Positions 20,250 to 29,880 of a DNA stretch of 64,000 bases are shown here, piece by piece (the first letter of the stretch is position 1; every line of letters starts with the position of its first letter). The position numbers and the translations under genes were made by a program. Below the pieces are notes generated by a model. That model searched no databases, was not told the DNA's origin, and worked only from the letters and a program-made list of their open reading frames with translations. The stretch is from Brachionus manjavacas. Lineage: Eukaryota > Rotifera > Eurotatoria > Ploima > Brachionidae. The stretch is from NCBI GenBank assembly GCA_019054805.1, contig JAHQIY010000003.1:1922001-1986000 (forward strand), read 5' to 3'.

Positions 20250-20390
20250 AACGACTTGAACCAATGATTAAGAATATTATCAAGATGGCAATTGTGTATT
20301 TTAGCCCGACTTAGCATCATCGCATTACACGAATATGGTACAGAATTATCATACGTCAATACCTTAACTGATATTATTTTTTCAAAATAG
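20250..20390 (+). pseudogene. IS630/Tc1-type transposase fragment, second copy
   Basis: The plus strand reads YYQDGNCVF, a stop, then PDLASSHYTNMVQNYHTS. It is the same protein block as at about 1855-1925 (HSDGNYKF, stop, PDLASSHYA). Both copies have TAG in place of the Trp codon. Little else of the element is visible. Confidence 0.7.
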
Positions 20391-20499
20391 GAGGATTCGT
20401 TTATAATTTAAAAAAAATTTAAAGTCTTTGTTAAATAAATTTTTTTTTATGATAAAATTAATTTTGTGCCATTTATTCTACACCTGTTATTCACGGAGA

Positions 20500-20810
20500 T
20501 ATCAATCAGAATTTAAGCTTGAATCAAATTTAGAGCACATAAACTGGTATGCTTAGCCGCTATACTCGGAGACACGAGGATGTCACAGAGGACATTTCAG
20601 GCGCGAAATAGTAAGATGCTTCAATCCAAGACACACTTTTTTCGATAATAAAATTGCTAACATTTAGAACGACCTGCCAGACAATGTCATCACCTCAACT
20701 ACAGTAAACTCACTCAAGAACAACCTGGACAAACATCTCGCAACCGCTACAGGGCGTCATCTACTGTCGACGCGCTCTTCATGATCAATTTCATGCCGCG
20801 GTTTTTTTAA
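20500..20810 (+). pseudogene. CR1/L2-like LINE ORF2 C terminus
   Basis: The plus strand reads TFFDNKIANI, a stop at the Trp position, NDLPDNVITSTTVNSLKNNL and DKHLATATG. It matches the C terminus of the LINE at 24786-27165 (FLNNRVASIWNNLASS...NSFKARLDIHLART) and the FxNRVVxxWNxLP consensus of CR1/L2 elements. Local base composition is more GC-rich than the surroundings. Fragment only. Confidence 0.8.
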
Positions 20811-21287
20811 CTAATTCTACTATTAAAATAAACTGTTAATAAAATACATTTTTTTCATTTTAATTTTATTGTTTGGCAATATTTTCAAAATGACTAATTT
20901 TCTTTTTAAATAATTTAACAAAATTTATTTGAAAAAATTCTCCCAATCCTATTTTATTTCACCTTTAATTTTTTATTATCAGCAGATAAAAATTGAAATT
21001 ATTAAAACATGCTTTGGACAAAAATGGTCTAAAATTTTTTTAAAAAAAAGCTCAAAGTTATGAATTGTCAAATTTACCACAAATTTCATCATATCAAAAA
21101 AGAAGAGCATTAGTAAATTAGCTAATTATTGAAAAAATATTGTCGTTAGCCAATTTAATATATATTAAGAACTAAACTTTGATAAGATAAGCGTTTCATT
21201 ATTCAAAATTTAAAATCAACCACATTTTTGTGTATAAAAAAATTTGCAATTTTTAAAATTCACAAAATTATTTTAATATGAAAAAAA
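20811..21287. promoter_or_regulatory. Upstream region of Runt gene 1
   Basis: A/T-rich sequence with no recognised transposon, so it is the probable 5' flank of Runt gene 1. An upstream ATG at 21278 starts a 10-codon frame that overlaps the Runt start and ends at 21307, a possible brake on translation. No TATA box or other site can be told from the A/T background. Confidence 0.35.
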
Positions 21288-21998
21288 ATGAACTCAAGGC
21301 CAAATAAAAAACGAGAAGTGCCTACAAAACAACTTCGGCTCTGTGCCGACCAAGTGATTGACTTGACCAGAAATGTCAGCCACATTCGAATCAACCAAAA
21401 AGTTAAGCTGCAAATCAGCGGCAATCTTCCGGACAGCATGCTGGTTCGCATCGAACCACTCAATTCCCAGAACAGTGTAAAAAATAACGAAGCATTGGTA
21501 AAAAACGGCACAGCTTTCTTTTCCAATTTAAGATTTACCAAGTCTTCTGGCAGAGGCAACAAAATTGATTTAAAAATTTACTTAGGTCCAAATTCTGGTA
21601 AAACATTGGTCTGTAAAAAATTCATTAAAATCACACGGGACGGGCCTCGCGATAGAAAAAGTACTCTTGGCTTGACTTGATTTTTATTTAGTAATTTTTC
21701 AAAATAAGAAAAAATGATTTCTGACTGGAACTCGATAGGATCTGAAGAGAATGAGGCGGCGAGTCCGGGACTTGATGAAAATTCAGCAGAAAATAGGACG
21801 GATAGGTCTCCTATGAAAAGTTGTAGCCGAAATGCAGCAAAATGGCCTTATGAAAAATATGTTAGCGATGTTGCAGAGTTTGGCTTTTATCTAGAGTACT
21901 ACAACAAAGTGATGGGTACTATTTTCAATGAGCATCAATTAAAAGAAATTGTTCAAAGTTTTTCTCTAGACATTTTTAACTACATGACCAGTGTTTAA
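21288..21998 (+). CDS. Divergent Runt-domain protein 1, two exons
   Basis: Exons 21288-21660 and 21709-21998 (48-nt GT-AG intron, phase 1) give 220 aa; 663 nt, an exact multiple of three. Residues about 15-124 form a Runt domain, the DNA-binding fold of RUNX transcription factors: GNLPDSMLVRIEPLNS, VKNNEALVKNGTAFFSNLRF, TKSSGRGNKI and IKITRDGPRDRK. Gly-Arg-Gly of the DNA-binding loop and DGPR are kept, but the Arg of RSGRG is Ser and, by my alignment, the Arg/Lys pair early in the domain is not conserved, so binding may be weakened. After the intron come an acidic/Ser linker and a helical segment (KWPYEKYVSDVAEFGFYLEY) ending NYMTSV. There is no C-terminal VWRPY Groucho motif. The most similar sequence in the window is Runt gene 2. 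Confidence 0.85.
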
Positions 21999-21999
21999 G

Positions 22000-22450
22000 T
22001 GATAGCATCCGATGATGATGTAGTATGTGCTGATGATAAAAAATTTGTCACTAAAAGTTGCTTTTTATAAAGCTTTACAAGTCTTTTGATAAATAGATCA
22101 ATTTATTAATATATACTAAGCGTTAGTTATTATCTTATCAAAGTTGGATAAGAATTTTTTTATTTTTGAATTGTTTGGTTTTAAAACCATTTTACTTTTT
22201 TTTTTATCATCATTGGTATAAATTAAAAAGCTAAGTTTATTTCTAGATATATAGGTGTATAAACTCTTAAATTTTAAAAGTAGTTTTTTTTTAATCAAAA
22301 ATATAATAAAATTATTAGATTTTTTTAATTCCATGCCTTAATTCTGCCTAGGTCCTTTGTTATATTGCAAAAGAAATTTGTTCTAAAAATTTTGCCCATA
22401 ACAAGAAATTTTCTCTCCTTGCTGAAAATTGAGATAATTTTCTTAATTTG
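22000..22450. other. Gap after Runt gene 1
   Basis: 3' flank of Runt gene 1. The minus-strand frame at 22116-22334 is Lys/Asn/Phe-rich translation of A/T runs without a recognised domain. Nothing else was seen. Confidence 0.4.
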
Positions 22451-22469
22451 TTTATTAATTTGAATTATC

Positions 22470-22960
22470 CTTCGATTTTTTTCCTCACTCACTCCTTGTG
22501 GAGACTAGGATCATTACTTTTGATTTCCTCTCAAATCAATCTTTTGTCTTCACCATTGCTTCTCCCAATGTCCAATTCCCATTTCGGTGAGCTCTTTCGT
22601 GATGGTTTACCTCCATGTTACTGCTGTTAGTCCTACCTTACGTCGCCCTTGAGGTGTCCACTGAAGGGCTCTTTTTGGTATCCGTGTTTCTTTCATCCTA
22701 AGTTCAAGCCCAAGCCATCGCAGTCTTTTATTCTTAATGTGTTGACTAAAAGAATACATATTCTTTCATGTATGAATATATTTGAAATATCTCTCTGAAT
22801 TTTCTCAGGCCAGTGTATCCCGAGGATCCTCCGCAAGCTTCCAGTGTGGGAGGTGTTAAGACTTTTTCTGTCAGATTAACACATTCTCAAACTTGCGTTT
22901 CCGTTCATCAGTTTTTTTAAATTTTTTTCATAAAGCCTTTCTTAGACTAACTGAAAAGCG
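22470..22960 (-). pseudogene. RTE-like LINE ORF C terminus, copy 1
   Basis: The minus strand reads KNKRLRWLGLELRMKETRIP, KRALQWTPQGRRKVG and TAVTWR, a stop, then TITKELTEMG. This is the C-terminal RLRWLGHVxRM...P..AL.W.P.G.R..GRP..TWR.T...E block of RTE-like LINEs. A stop in TWR-TI and the absence of the RT core make it a relic. Confidence 0.85.
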
Positions 22961-22986
22961 TGGAATATTTTGTTTCGTAAAAAAAG

Positions 22987-23458
22987 GTTGTTCCCTAAAA
23001 AACGGAAATTCCGCATCACTTTTAGAAAGAATTATCGCCCCACTTAGCTAAAAACTAGAATTTTTAATTTTATAAAGATTATTTTAAACCTTATTAGAAA
23101 TTCAAAATTAATTTTTCGAAAAAAATATTCTGCAAATATTTTCCGCTTTTCTTTGACTTTTGAGAAGCTAAGCAGAAATTAATTTTTAGTGTAAAAAGTA
23201 ATGCAGATTTCCGATATTTTTGGTTGCCAAAAAAAAAATTTTTACACATTGGCCTTTGATCTAAATTATTCGGATTATTATTTAATGGGTACAAATAATT
23301 AATATGAATTTGGGTATTTATTGTATGTCAAAATTATTTTAAAATAAATTAAAAATTATTAAAGAGCATTAGAAAAATTATTATTTATAGAATTACAAAA
23401 AAATATTAATAATTATCAAAATAGTCAAAACAGAAATTAATAGAAAATTATTCTCTGA
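22987..23458 (+). repeat. Dispersed ~475-bp repeat, copy B
   Basis: Near-identical to 6179-6654 and in the same orientation, beginning GGTTGTTCCCTAAAAAACGG. The minus-strand frame 23094-23294 lies wholly inside it and shows no domain. It lies between two RTE-like C-terminal fragments. Confidence 0.8.
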
Positions 23459-23571
23459 TAAAATGCTTTTATTTCTTTTTTGTTCGATAGAAACTGATTT
23501 AGCTATTAATGGAGGATTGACTTCTTTTTATCTAATAGCCATGCCAACTACATACTTGCATAAATACTCTT

Positions 23572-24040
23572 TTAGAAAACAATGACAAGTGCATTAAGCC
23601 ATTTTCCAATCTTTACAATTCTCTCATCAAGACACCATATATAAAATGATCTCACAAAATGATCAAAAGTTGTGAATTTTCCAGATCGGTAACGCTCAAA
23701 ATCAGCACTAAAAATCTTAATTAAATCATGTGAAGGAATGAAAAACTTATCATCTATAATTTGAGTGAGCTCTTTCGTGATTGTTGTTCTCCATGTTACT
23801 GCTGGTCGTCTATAAGAGTCTATTAAAGGGTTCTTGCTCATATCCGTATTTCTTTCATTCTAAGTACTTGTCCAAGCCAACGCAGTCTTTTCTAGTTCAG
23901 GCTTTTTCTGTCGGATACACATATCCCCAAACATTCGCTTCCTTACATCAGTGTTGCTTTTACCACAGTGTTGTACAGTTTAAGTTTTGTTTCCTAGCTG
24001 AAGCTGGTTGATTTCCATGCTGATGGTACTTCCTAAGAAT
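23572..24040 (-). pseudogene. RTE-like LINE ORF C terminus, copy 2
   Basis: The minus frame 23572-23841 holds YRRPAVTWRTTITKELTQI, and the DNA further right (23850-23890) encodes the preceding RLRWLGQVLRMKE block in a shifted frame. It is the same region as copy 1, so two C-terminal relics lie side by side. The leading part of the frame (FSADFERYRSGKFTTFDHFV) has no recognised match. Confidence 0.75.
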
Positions 24041-24785
24041 GTGAATGTTGAATTTTATAATTAAAATAATAGAAAATCAAGGAGGTTGGTCAAACAGTTA
24101 AAAAGCATTAAAACTATTTCAGATATTTTTTTTTTAACGTAAAAAAATGAAAAAAAATTTTTTTCCAATTTAATTTAAAATTTTAATTAACCATTTTTTT
24201 AAATTAAATTGATTACATTTTACCAAAATTTACCTAAATTATGATAAATTTTTTTATACATAATTTTGAAAATAAATATTGAAGGATAAAAAAAATTTAT
24301 TTTTTTCTAAAAAAGTGCGAAATTACTACTGGGGTTAAGTTTTTACATGATATTAAAAAAAATGAGTTAATTAAGAAATAACTCATGTTTTTTTTTACTC
24401 ATTTTTTTAATTCATTTTTTGGTTTCAAAAAATATATCTTCTAGGTCTTTTAGTGATATTCGAAATCCGTTTCAAGTTCCATTGTTTGTAGACATTTAAA
24501 TAACCCGGAAATTTTGCAATTGGCATTAACTCTAATAAATGGTTTTGTTTTTAAGTTATTTAATTAATTTTTTTCAATTTTAGTTAAATTTGGGTTTCAT
24601 TTAGGATCTTTTGTTTCAATTATAGAAGTTTTAAAGAGAATAAGTGATTTTTAAAATTAATTAACACTTTTTATTTTTATGTTCATATTTTCTCTTTTTA
24701 TCAAACTGGCGTGAAGTTTTCACGTGAATTTATTAATTAAGTGAATTAGTTAAAAAATATTCAATTTTTTATTATTCAATAAGAA

Positions 24786-27400
24786 ATGAATTTTAATAAT
24801 AATAATAATAAATTAAGCTATGATGTGGAAAACCACACGAAATGGATTTTTAATACCCATTCAATCTACGCTAGAGACGACATCCTAACCGTCGAAGCCA
24901 ACCATATCATCAAGCCAGCCTCTGCATCAGAACAAATCTGGTGCAGCATCATCACTCACTGTCGTGAATCAATTCTCGTCGGCTGCGTTTATAGACCACC
25001 TCACACCTCCAGAGAATCCAGCCTCGACATACTCAACTCAATTAAAGTAGCAAGCGAGCTAGTGCGTAAGAAGAAGTTCACTGGACTACTCATCATCGGG
25101 GATTTCAACTATTCTGACATTGACTGAAGCTCTTCCTACGCCGTACCCAAAAGCAAAGGAAGACCGACTAGCAATGATTTCACAGCCCTACTCCACGAGA
25201 CCCATTTACACCAACATGTCACCGAACCAAAACTTGGCAGCAATGTGTTGGATCTTGTTCTCAGCAACTCCCGTGACCGTATATTCGCCGTCAATGTAAA
25301 CGCCCCGCTAGGGGGATCCGACAAGAATAACCTGCACTCCGTCCTCACCTGGGATTTCACCACCACCAGTTGCCCATTCACACCTACCGATCCTAAACCC
25401 TGCTGGAAGAACGGTAACTATGATCAACTCAGCAGCCTCCTAAACTCGGTCAACTGGCAGTCATCCCTAAGCAATCCCGTCATCGACGTCAACTATTAAG
25501 CTCTGCTCAGTGCATACAATTCAGGTGTGTCAAAGTCCGTTCCTAGCTACACTAACTCTCCTGTTTCTAAAGCCAACAAGCAAAGCCCCAAGTGGTTCAA
25601 CAAGTCACTGAAGAAGCTAACCCATCTCAAGTACAAGCTATTCATATGTACTAGAATCCATCCGGGGAACTCCAACATTAAGGATCAATACCGTACTGTA
25701 TGCCTCCAACTGAAGAAGTCCCTCAGACAAGCCCGCTTGAAATACAAGCTATATATCATCTCACTTAGCAAACACAACCCCAAGTTGATCTACTCGTATG
25801 TGAAGAGTCAAAGAAAGCTACCCACCCAGATACGTTCGCTCATCGACCCCCAAGGCAACACCATTACCGACATGCCAAAGATTACGACCAGTTCTTCTCA
25901 GTCTTCAACCCAGTCACCCACCTCCCTGTTCCTTCCATGCCTCCTAGATCCCTAGCCACCTGCCAAGTTGGCTTGGAGTCTTTCTCATCGAACAAAGTTA
26001 GACTTATTCTTAACAAACTCAATAAATACAAGTCTCAAGGTTCTGACAAACTTAATCCCTACGTTTTACGTGAATGCGCCGACGCCCTTGCCGAAGCTTT
26101 CTCCCTAATCTTCTGCCAATCCTTTAAATCCGGGAAGCTCCCCACCCACTGGAAGGAAGCGAATGTTACCCCCATCTTCAAGAAAGGTACAAGAACCGAC
26201 CCAGTCAACTACAGACCTATATCCCTCACTGCGGTGCCATGCAAGATAATGGAACGCATCATCAGAGACATCATGATGGATCACCTCATCATTAACCAGC
26301 TCATCACTCCTCAACAACACGGCTTCGTACAACAAGTCATGTGAGTCGAACCTACTGGAAACCCTCGATATCATAACCGAAGCTTCCAGCCGCGGATTCA
26401 CCTCGATCATAGTCTTCCTCGATTTTGCCAAAGCCTTCGATAAAGTGTCCCACTCAGCACTGCTGTCCAAGCTAAAGTCTTACGGTTTCGACGGCCTCCT
26501 CCTCGACTGGCTCTCCTATTTCATTTCCGACCGAAAACAACGAGTAGTTATCGGCTCCAGCTCTTCAGACTGGTGCCAGGTCACGAGCGGTGTACCTCAG
26601 GGATCGGTTCTTGGTCCTCTACTATTCACCCTGTTCATCAACGACATGCCAAACGGTGTACACCACCACTGCAAGCTCTTTGCCGATTACACTTAGATCA
26701 TTGCCACCATCAAGAACGGCCTCGATATTGCCCAACTACAGTCCGATATAGACCTGCTCGCGACGTGGGCTAACACCTGGCACATGAGTAGGCCGCATCA
26801 TAGACCGTAGCTACCAAGACAGGCTCGCCATTCTGAACCTAACCACCCTCGAATCACGCAGATCAAGGGGTGATCTCATCTCCCACTACAAGATCGCAAA
26901 TGGACTACTTGACGTCAAATGGCTAGCCTCAACTAATTTTATGTCGACCATCGCCTGCCACGGCCCAACCAACGCAATCAGGGGTCACAAAAAACGCCTT
27001 TTTGTCCAACTATCCAACTGCCCGGCGCGAACAAACTTCCTAAATAACAGAGTTGCATCTATCTGGAACAACCTTGCGTCCTCGACAGTCAACGCTACAA
27101 CTCTTAACAGCTTCAAGGCCCGCCTCGACATACATCTTGCCCGCACGAACACCACCACCACCTAAACCTCAACGACCAACCATGGCCCAGTCAGTGAGAC
27201 GGTGAGTCGAAGGCCTGGGCACTCCCCAGAAGCGTTTACGCTAGGACTGGAGTGGCCTTAGCTAGAAAACTCATCGTCCCACATTCCTTCTTGCCAAACG
27301 CACAACCAGTCATCATAGCGATTCAAGTTGTTTTGGATTGCTTGCAGGGTGATTCCCTGCTATGACTCAATTTATTATTATTATTATAGTAATAGCTTTC
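24786..27400 (+). mobile_element. CR1/L2-like LINE, nearly full ORF2, inactive
   Basis: This LINE is markedly more GC-rich than its surroundings. It carries the endonuclease end (IKPASASEQIWCSIIT, GCVYRPP, GDFNYSDID), linker, reverse transcriptase (26045-26700) and the C-terminal NRVASIWNNL region (26941-27165). RT blocks seen: SQGSDKLNPYVLRECAD, WKEANVTPIFKKG, NYRPISLT, FLDFAKAFDKVSHSALL, GVPQGSVLGPLLFTLFINDM. The catalytic FADD box reads FADYT followed by a stop, so the second Asp is lost. Further stops and frameshifts lie at 25125, 25497, 25955 and 26342, and about 450 bp of the thumb is missing after 26785. It ends with a hairpin (GCAGGG...CCCTGC, 27348) and (TTA)n. The N-terminal half of the endonuclease is absent. 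Confidence 0.9.
27340..27392 (+). terminator. CR1/L2-like LINE 3' hairpin and (TTA)n end
   Basis: The stem GCAGGGTGATTCCCTGC is followed by TATGACTCAATTTATTATTA and more TTA units. A hairpin with a 3-base microsatellite is the end that CR1/L2 reverse transcriptases recognise. The same design is seen at 12085-12175 and 48075-48160. Confidence 0.7.
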
Positions 27401-27782
27401 TAGATATAATTTATCTAGTTTATTTTTAAATTGTATTGAATTATTTATTGAATAAAAAGTGAATATGATATACTATCTTAATGATATATTTCCACGTTTT
27501 TCACATAGCGTTAAGTTAGCGTTTATACGAAGATAAGATGTTGATAATCGGTCAGTTGCTTTGTAAACTACGGCGTTCGAGTGTTTTAATTTTGATCTCA
27601 GCTTTCTTGTTTCTCAAGGTACGGTTCTATAACGTTTAGAAATTTACCTCGAATATGATATTTGTCTTTGTTTGCTATGTCAAAGCTTAGCTTTAGGATG
27701 ATTTTTTTAACATCGGTCAAAAATTTAGGGATTGTATACTCAGATATTTTTTAAATCGATAATAGTTTTTTCATTTTTTATT

Positions 27783-28780
27783 ATTTATTTATTTATTTGT
27801 ATATCTGTATCGAGCATTAGCTCCTTCAGATAAAAAAAAAAAAGAAAAGGCAAATAAAATAAAATTAAAAGTTTTGTTTAAATAAGTTTTAAAATAAATA
27901 AATAAAAAAATGACAGAAAAGCAAATTTAAAATGAATAAAGGTACATGAGGTAGTTTACGGATTTTAAAAATTGGACATTTAAAGAACAAAAGAAGAAAT
28001 TACAAGATAGCAATTACACAAAGGAGTAGGGTATTCGATGAAACGAGACTCGAAACCTTCTCGGTATTCATTTACAAGTCTGATCACCAATGGGACAGAA
28101 TGACTCAGTCCAGCCCTAACATACCTCTCACTCAACTCAAAAAATCGATTCGAGAGTGTTAGAAGTCTTAATTTGATAAAAGCCTCGTGATGTAAAATGT
28201 TAGAGGGAGTATCAAATATAAGTTTAAGAATGGATCGAACAGCTGAGTTTTGAATTACTTGTAATCTTTTAATGTTTGTTTCAGAAAAAGAATTTAGGCA
28301 AGGGAAAGAATAGTCTAGAATAGACCCAATTAAAGATTTATTGAGGTTACCGCGTGTTTTTAGAATAAAGACCCCATTTTTTATTTGAAAGGATTTTTTT
28401 TAAGTTGAGCCTTGAACTACAACGTTCTTTTATTTCCTCCACCATTGGAGAAAAGGTTAAACCTGAGTCAAACTTAACGCCGAGAAATTTAACTTCTTTC
28501 TGATTATCGAGTTTATTCCCATAAATTTCGAGGTTTAGGTGATTTTTTTTTGTATATTTTGAAAATACCATATAACAAGACTTTTCAACTGAAATTTTCA
28601 TTTTCTATCTGTATAGCCATTCTTCTAATTCTTTGAGGTATTTATTAATCTTATCTTCAATGTTGCCCTTCTTATTAAAAATAAAAAATGTAACCAGATC
28701 GTCTGCAAAAAGTAAAGAATAGTCTTTATTTGTTTTGTTCCGTTTTGGTACATCATTTATAAAAATACATTTATATAAAT
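27783..28780 (-). pseudogene. Jockey-like LINE 3' part (RT end, C terminus, tail)
   Basis: From right to left the minus strand reads a piece of the RT palm (KQTNKDYSLLFADDLVTFFI in shifted frames, 28680-28740), the thumb (MKISVEKSCYMVFSKYTKKN, KEVKFLGVKFDSGLTFSPMV, 28347-28601), the C-terminal LSRYVRAGLSHSVPLVIRLV-like region (28020-28250) and a 3' tail at 27783-27832. It is 5'-truncated just inside the RT. Frame breaks are at 28345 and beyond. Confidence 0.85.
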
Positions 28781-29229
28781 ATTTTTTAATTATCTTTCAA
28801 TATTTATAAGCGGTGATAATTTAATTTAAGCCTTTATGTTCTTAGCGCTTCCTTGAAAATAGTGTTAATTTAGAAGATTATAGCAAGTTATGTATGAAAA
28901 AAAAATTTCACATATTCATTATGAAATCAATTAAGGTATATCAAGGTAAAATCAGAAAAGCAAAAAACGAAGAATTAATCTATTCATTTTTTTGTTCAAT
29001 ATTTTCAATACAAAAATAAATTGAATAAAAAAATTTTTCATTGAATATCTTTTCTAACTAATTCTTTTTTTTTTTAATTAACGTGAAAACTTCACGCCAG
29101 TTTTTAACAAAATATTGAAGCAGATAAAAATGAATATCTAAAAAAAATATGATTTAAAAAATGAATTAATAAAATAATTAATTCATTTAATTAATTAACT
29201 CATGTCAAAATTCACCCCAGTCAAATTAT

Positions 29230-29397
29230 TTAAATTTTTTGGGCATTTTTTTACATAAATTTACGTAAAAGTTCGAAATTTACCTAATTTTACGTAAAAT
29301 CTGCTAAATTTGCGCTCTTTTACTTTTATAAATTTACGTTAGTTTACAATATTTTACGTAAATTATCGTAAATTACTAAATGTGGAACACCACTGTA
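29230..29397 (-). repeat. Transposon end rich in TTTACGTAAA
   Basis: Read on the minus strand from 29397: TACAGTGGTGTTCCACATTT, then AGTAATTTACG and a series of TTTACGTAAA-type palindromes. The same end occurs in plus orientation at 43778. TA followed by CAGTGGTGT suggests a Tc1/mariner-type terminal repeat, related in composition to the long repeats at 3245-4623. Confidence 0.65.
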
Positions 29398-29620
29398 GTC
29401 AACCAGTTTTGAGAATAGTGTCGGAGAGATAAAGTTCCCTTGTCTCACTCCTGTATACACTTTGAAGCTCTTAAATTGTTCTTTTTCCAGAATCATGCTA
29501 CTCTCAAATTTATTTGAAGAGTTTTTTTTTTGTTGAATATCTTGTGTGGCAAGCCTTATTGTGGCCAACAAAGTTTCTCTGTGTAACTATCTAAGGCTTT
29601 CTTTAAGTCAATGAAGCGAA
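29344..29620 (-). pseudogene. RTE-like RT fragment (minus)
   Basis: The minus strand reads SNKFESSMILEKEQFKSFKV and YTGVRQGNFISPTLFSKLVD. This is the VETGVRQGCxLSP..F box that precedes the catalytic YADD of RTE-like LINEs. The Cys of GVRQGC is Asn. It stops where the TTTACGTAAA end begins. Confidence 0.75.
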
Positions 29621-29639
29621 AATGCTTATAGTTCAAAAG

Positions 29640-29880
29640 AAAAGCGAAAATGCTTCCATCAAAATCTAGCCGAATTCGCAAAATAAACCGGTGAGCTAGC
29701 GGAGAATGAGAAGCTAACTCAAAAGGAGACCTTCATTTCCTACACAAAATCACTAATGCGATAGGTGGCTCCTTGCAGAAAAGAACAACATTAGTGAAAG
29801 ACAACAAAGGTATTATCATAGCAACTGAAAGAGAGCAAGGGAAATTATATGTTGACCAGTTCTAAAAGAAAAAAAGGAGC
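29640..29880 (+). pseudogene. RTE-like endonuclease-RT linker (plus)
   Basis: The plus strand reads ELAENEKLTQK, then in the next frame FLHKITNAIGGSLQKRTTLV and KDNKGIIIATEREQGKLYVD followed by QF. This is the linker (K.I..I.G......VKD..G.......E....RW...F) just upstream of an RTE-like RT. It faces away from the RT fragment at 29344-29620, so the two were joined by an inversion. Confidence 0.65.

Larger units (their letters stand above)
24329..29225. mobile_element. ~4.9-kb segment bounded by inverted repeats
   Basis: The left block (about 24329-24783) and the right block (about 29033-29225) are complementary at their outer and inner ends. Left CTGGGGTTAAGTTTTTACAT faces right ATGTCAAAATTCACCCCAG; left AACTGGCGTGAAGTTTTCAC faces right GTGAAAACTTCACGCCAGTT. 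The left block has about 250 extra bases. The interior is now a CR1/L2-like LINE (24786-27400), which starts 3 bp after the left block, and a jockey-like LINE end (27783-28780). The original element's own genes are not visible, so it could be a non-autonomous DNA transposon that served as a landing site. Confidence 0.6.

Noticed and set aside
21816..21870. Groucho-binding motif in Runt 1 (KWPY)
   Set aside because: KWPY lies inside the second exon, not at the C terminus, and lacks the Arg of WRPY; I do not count it as a Groucho motif.
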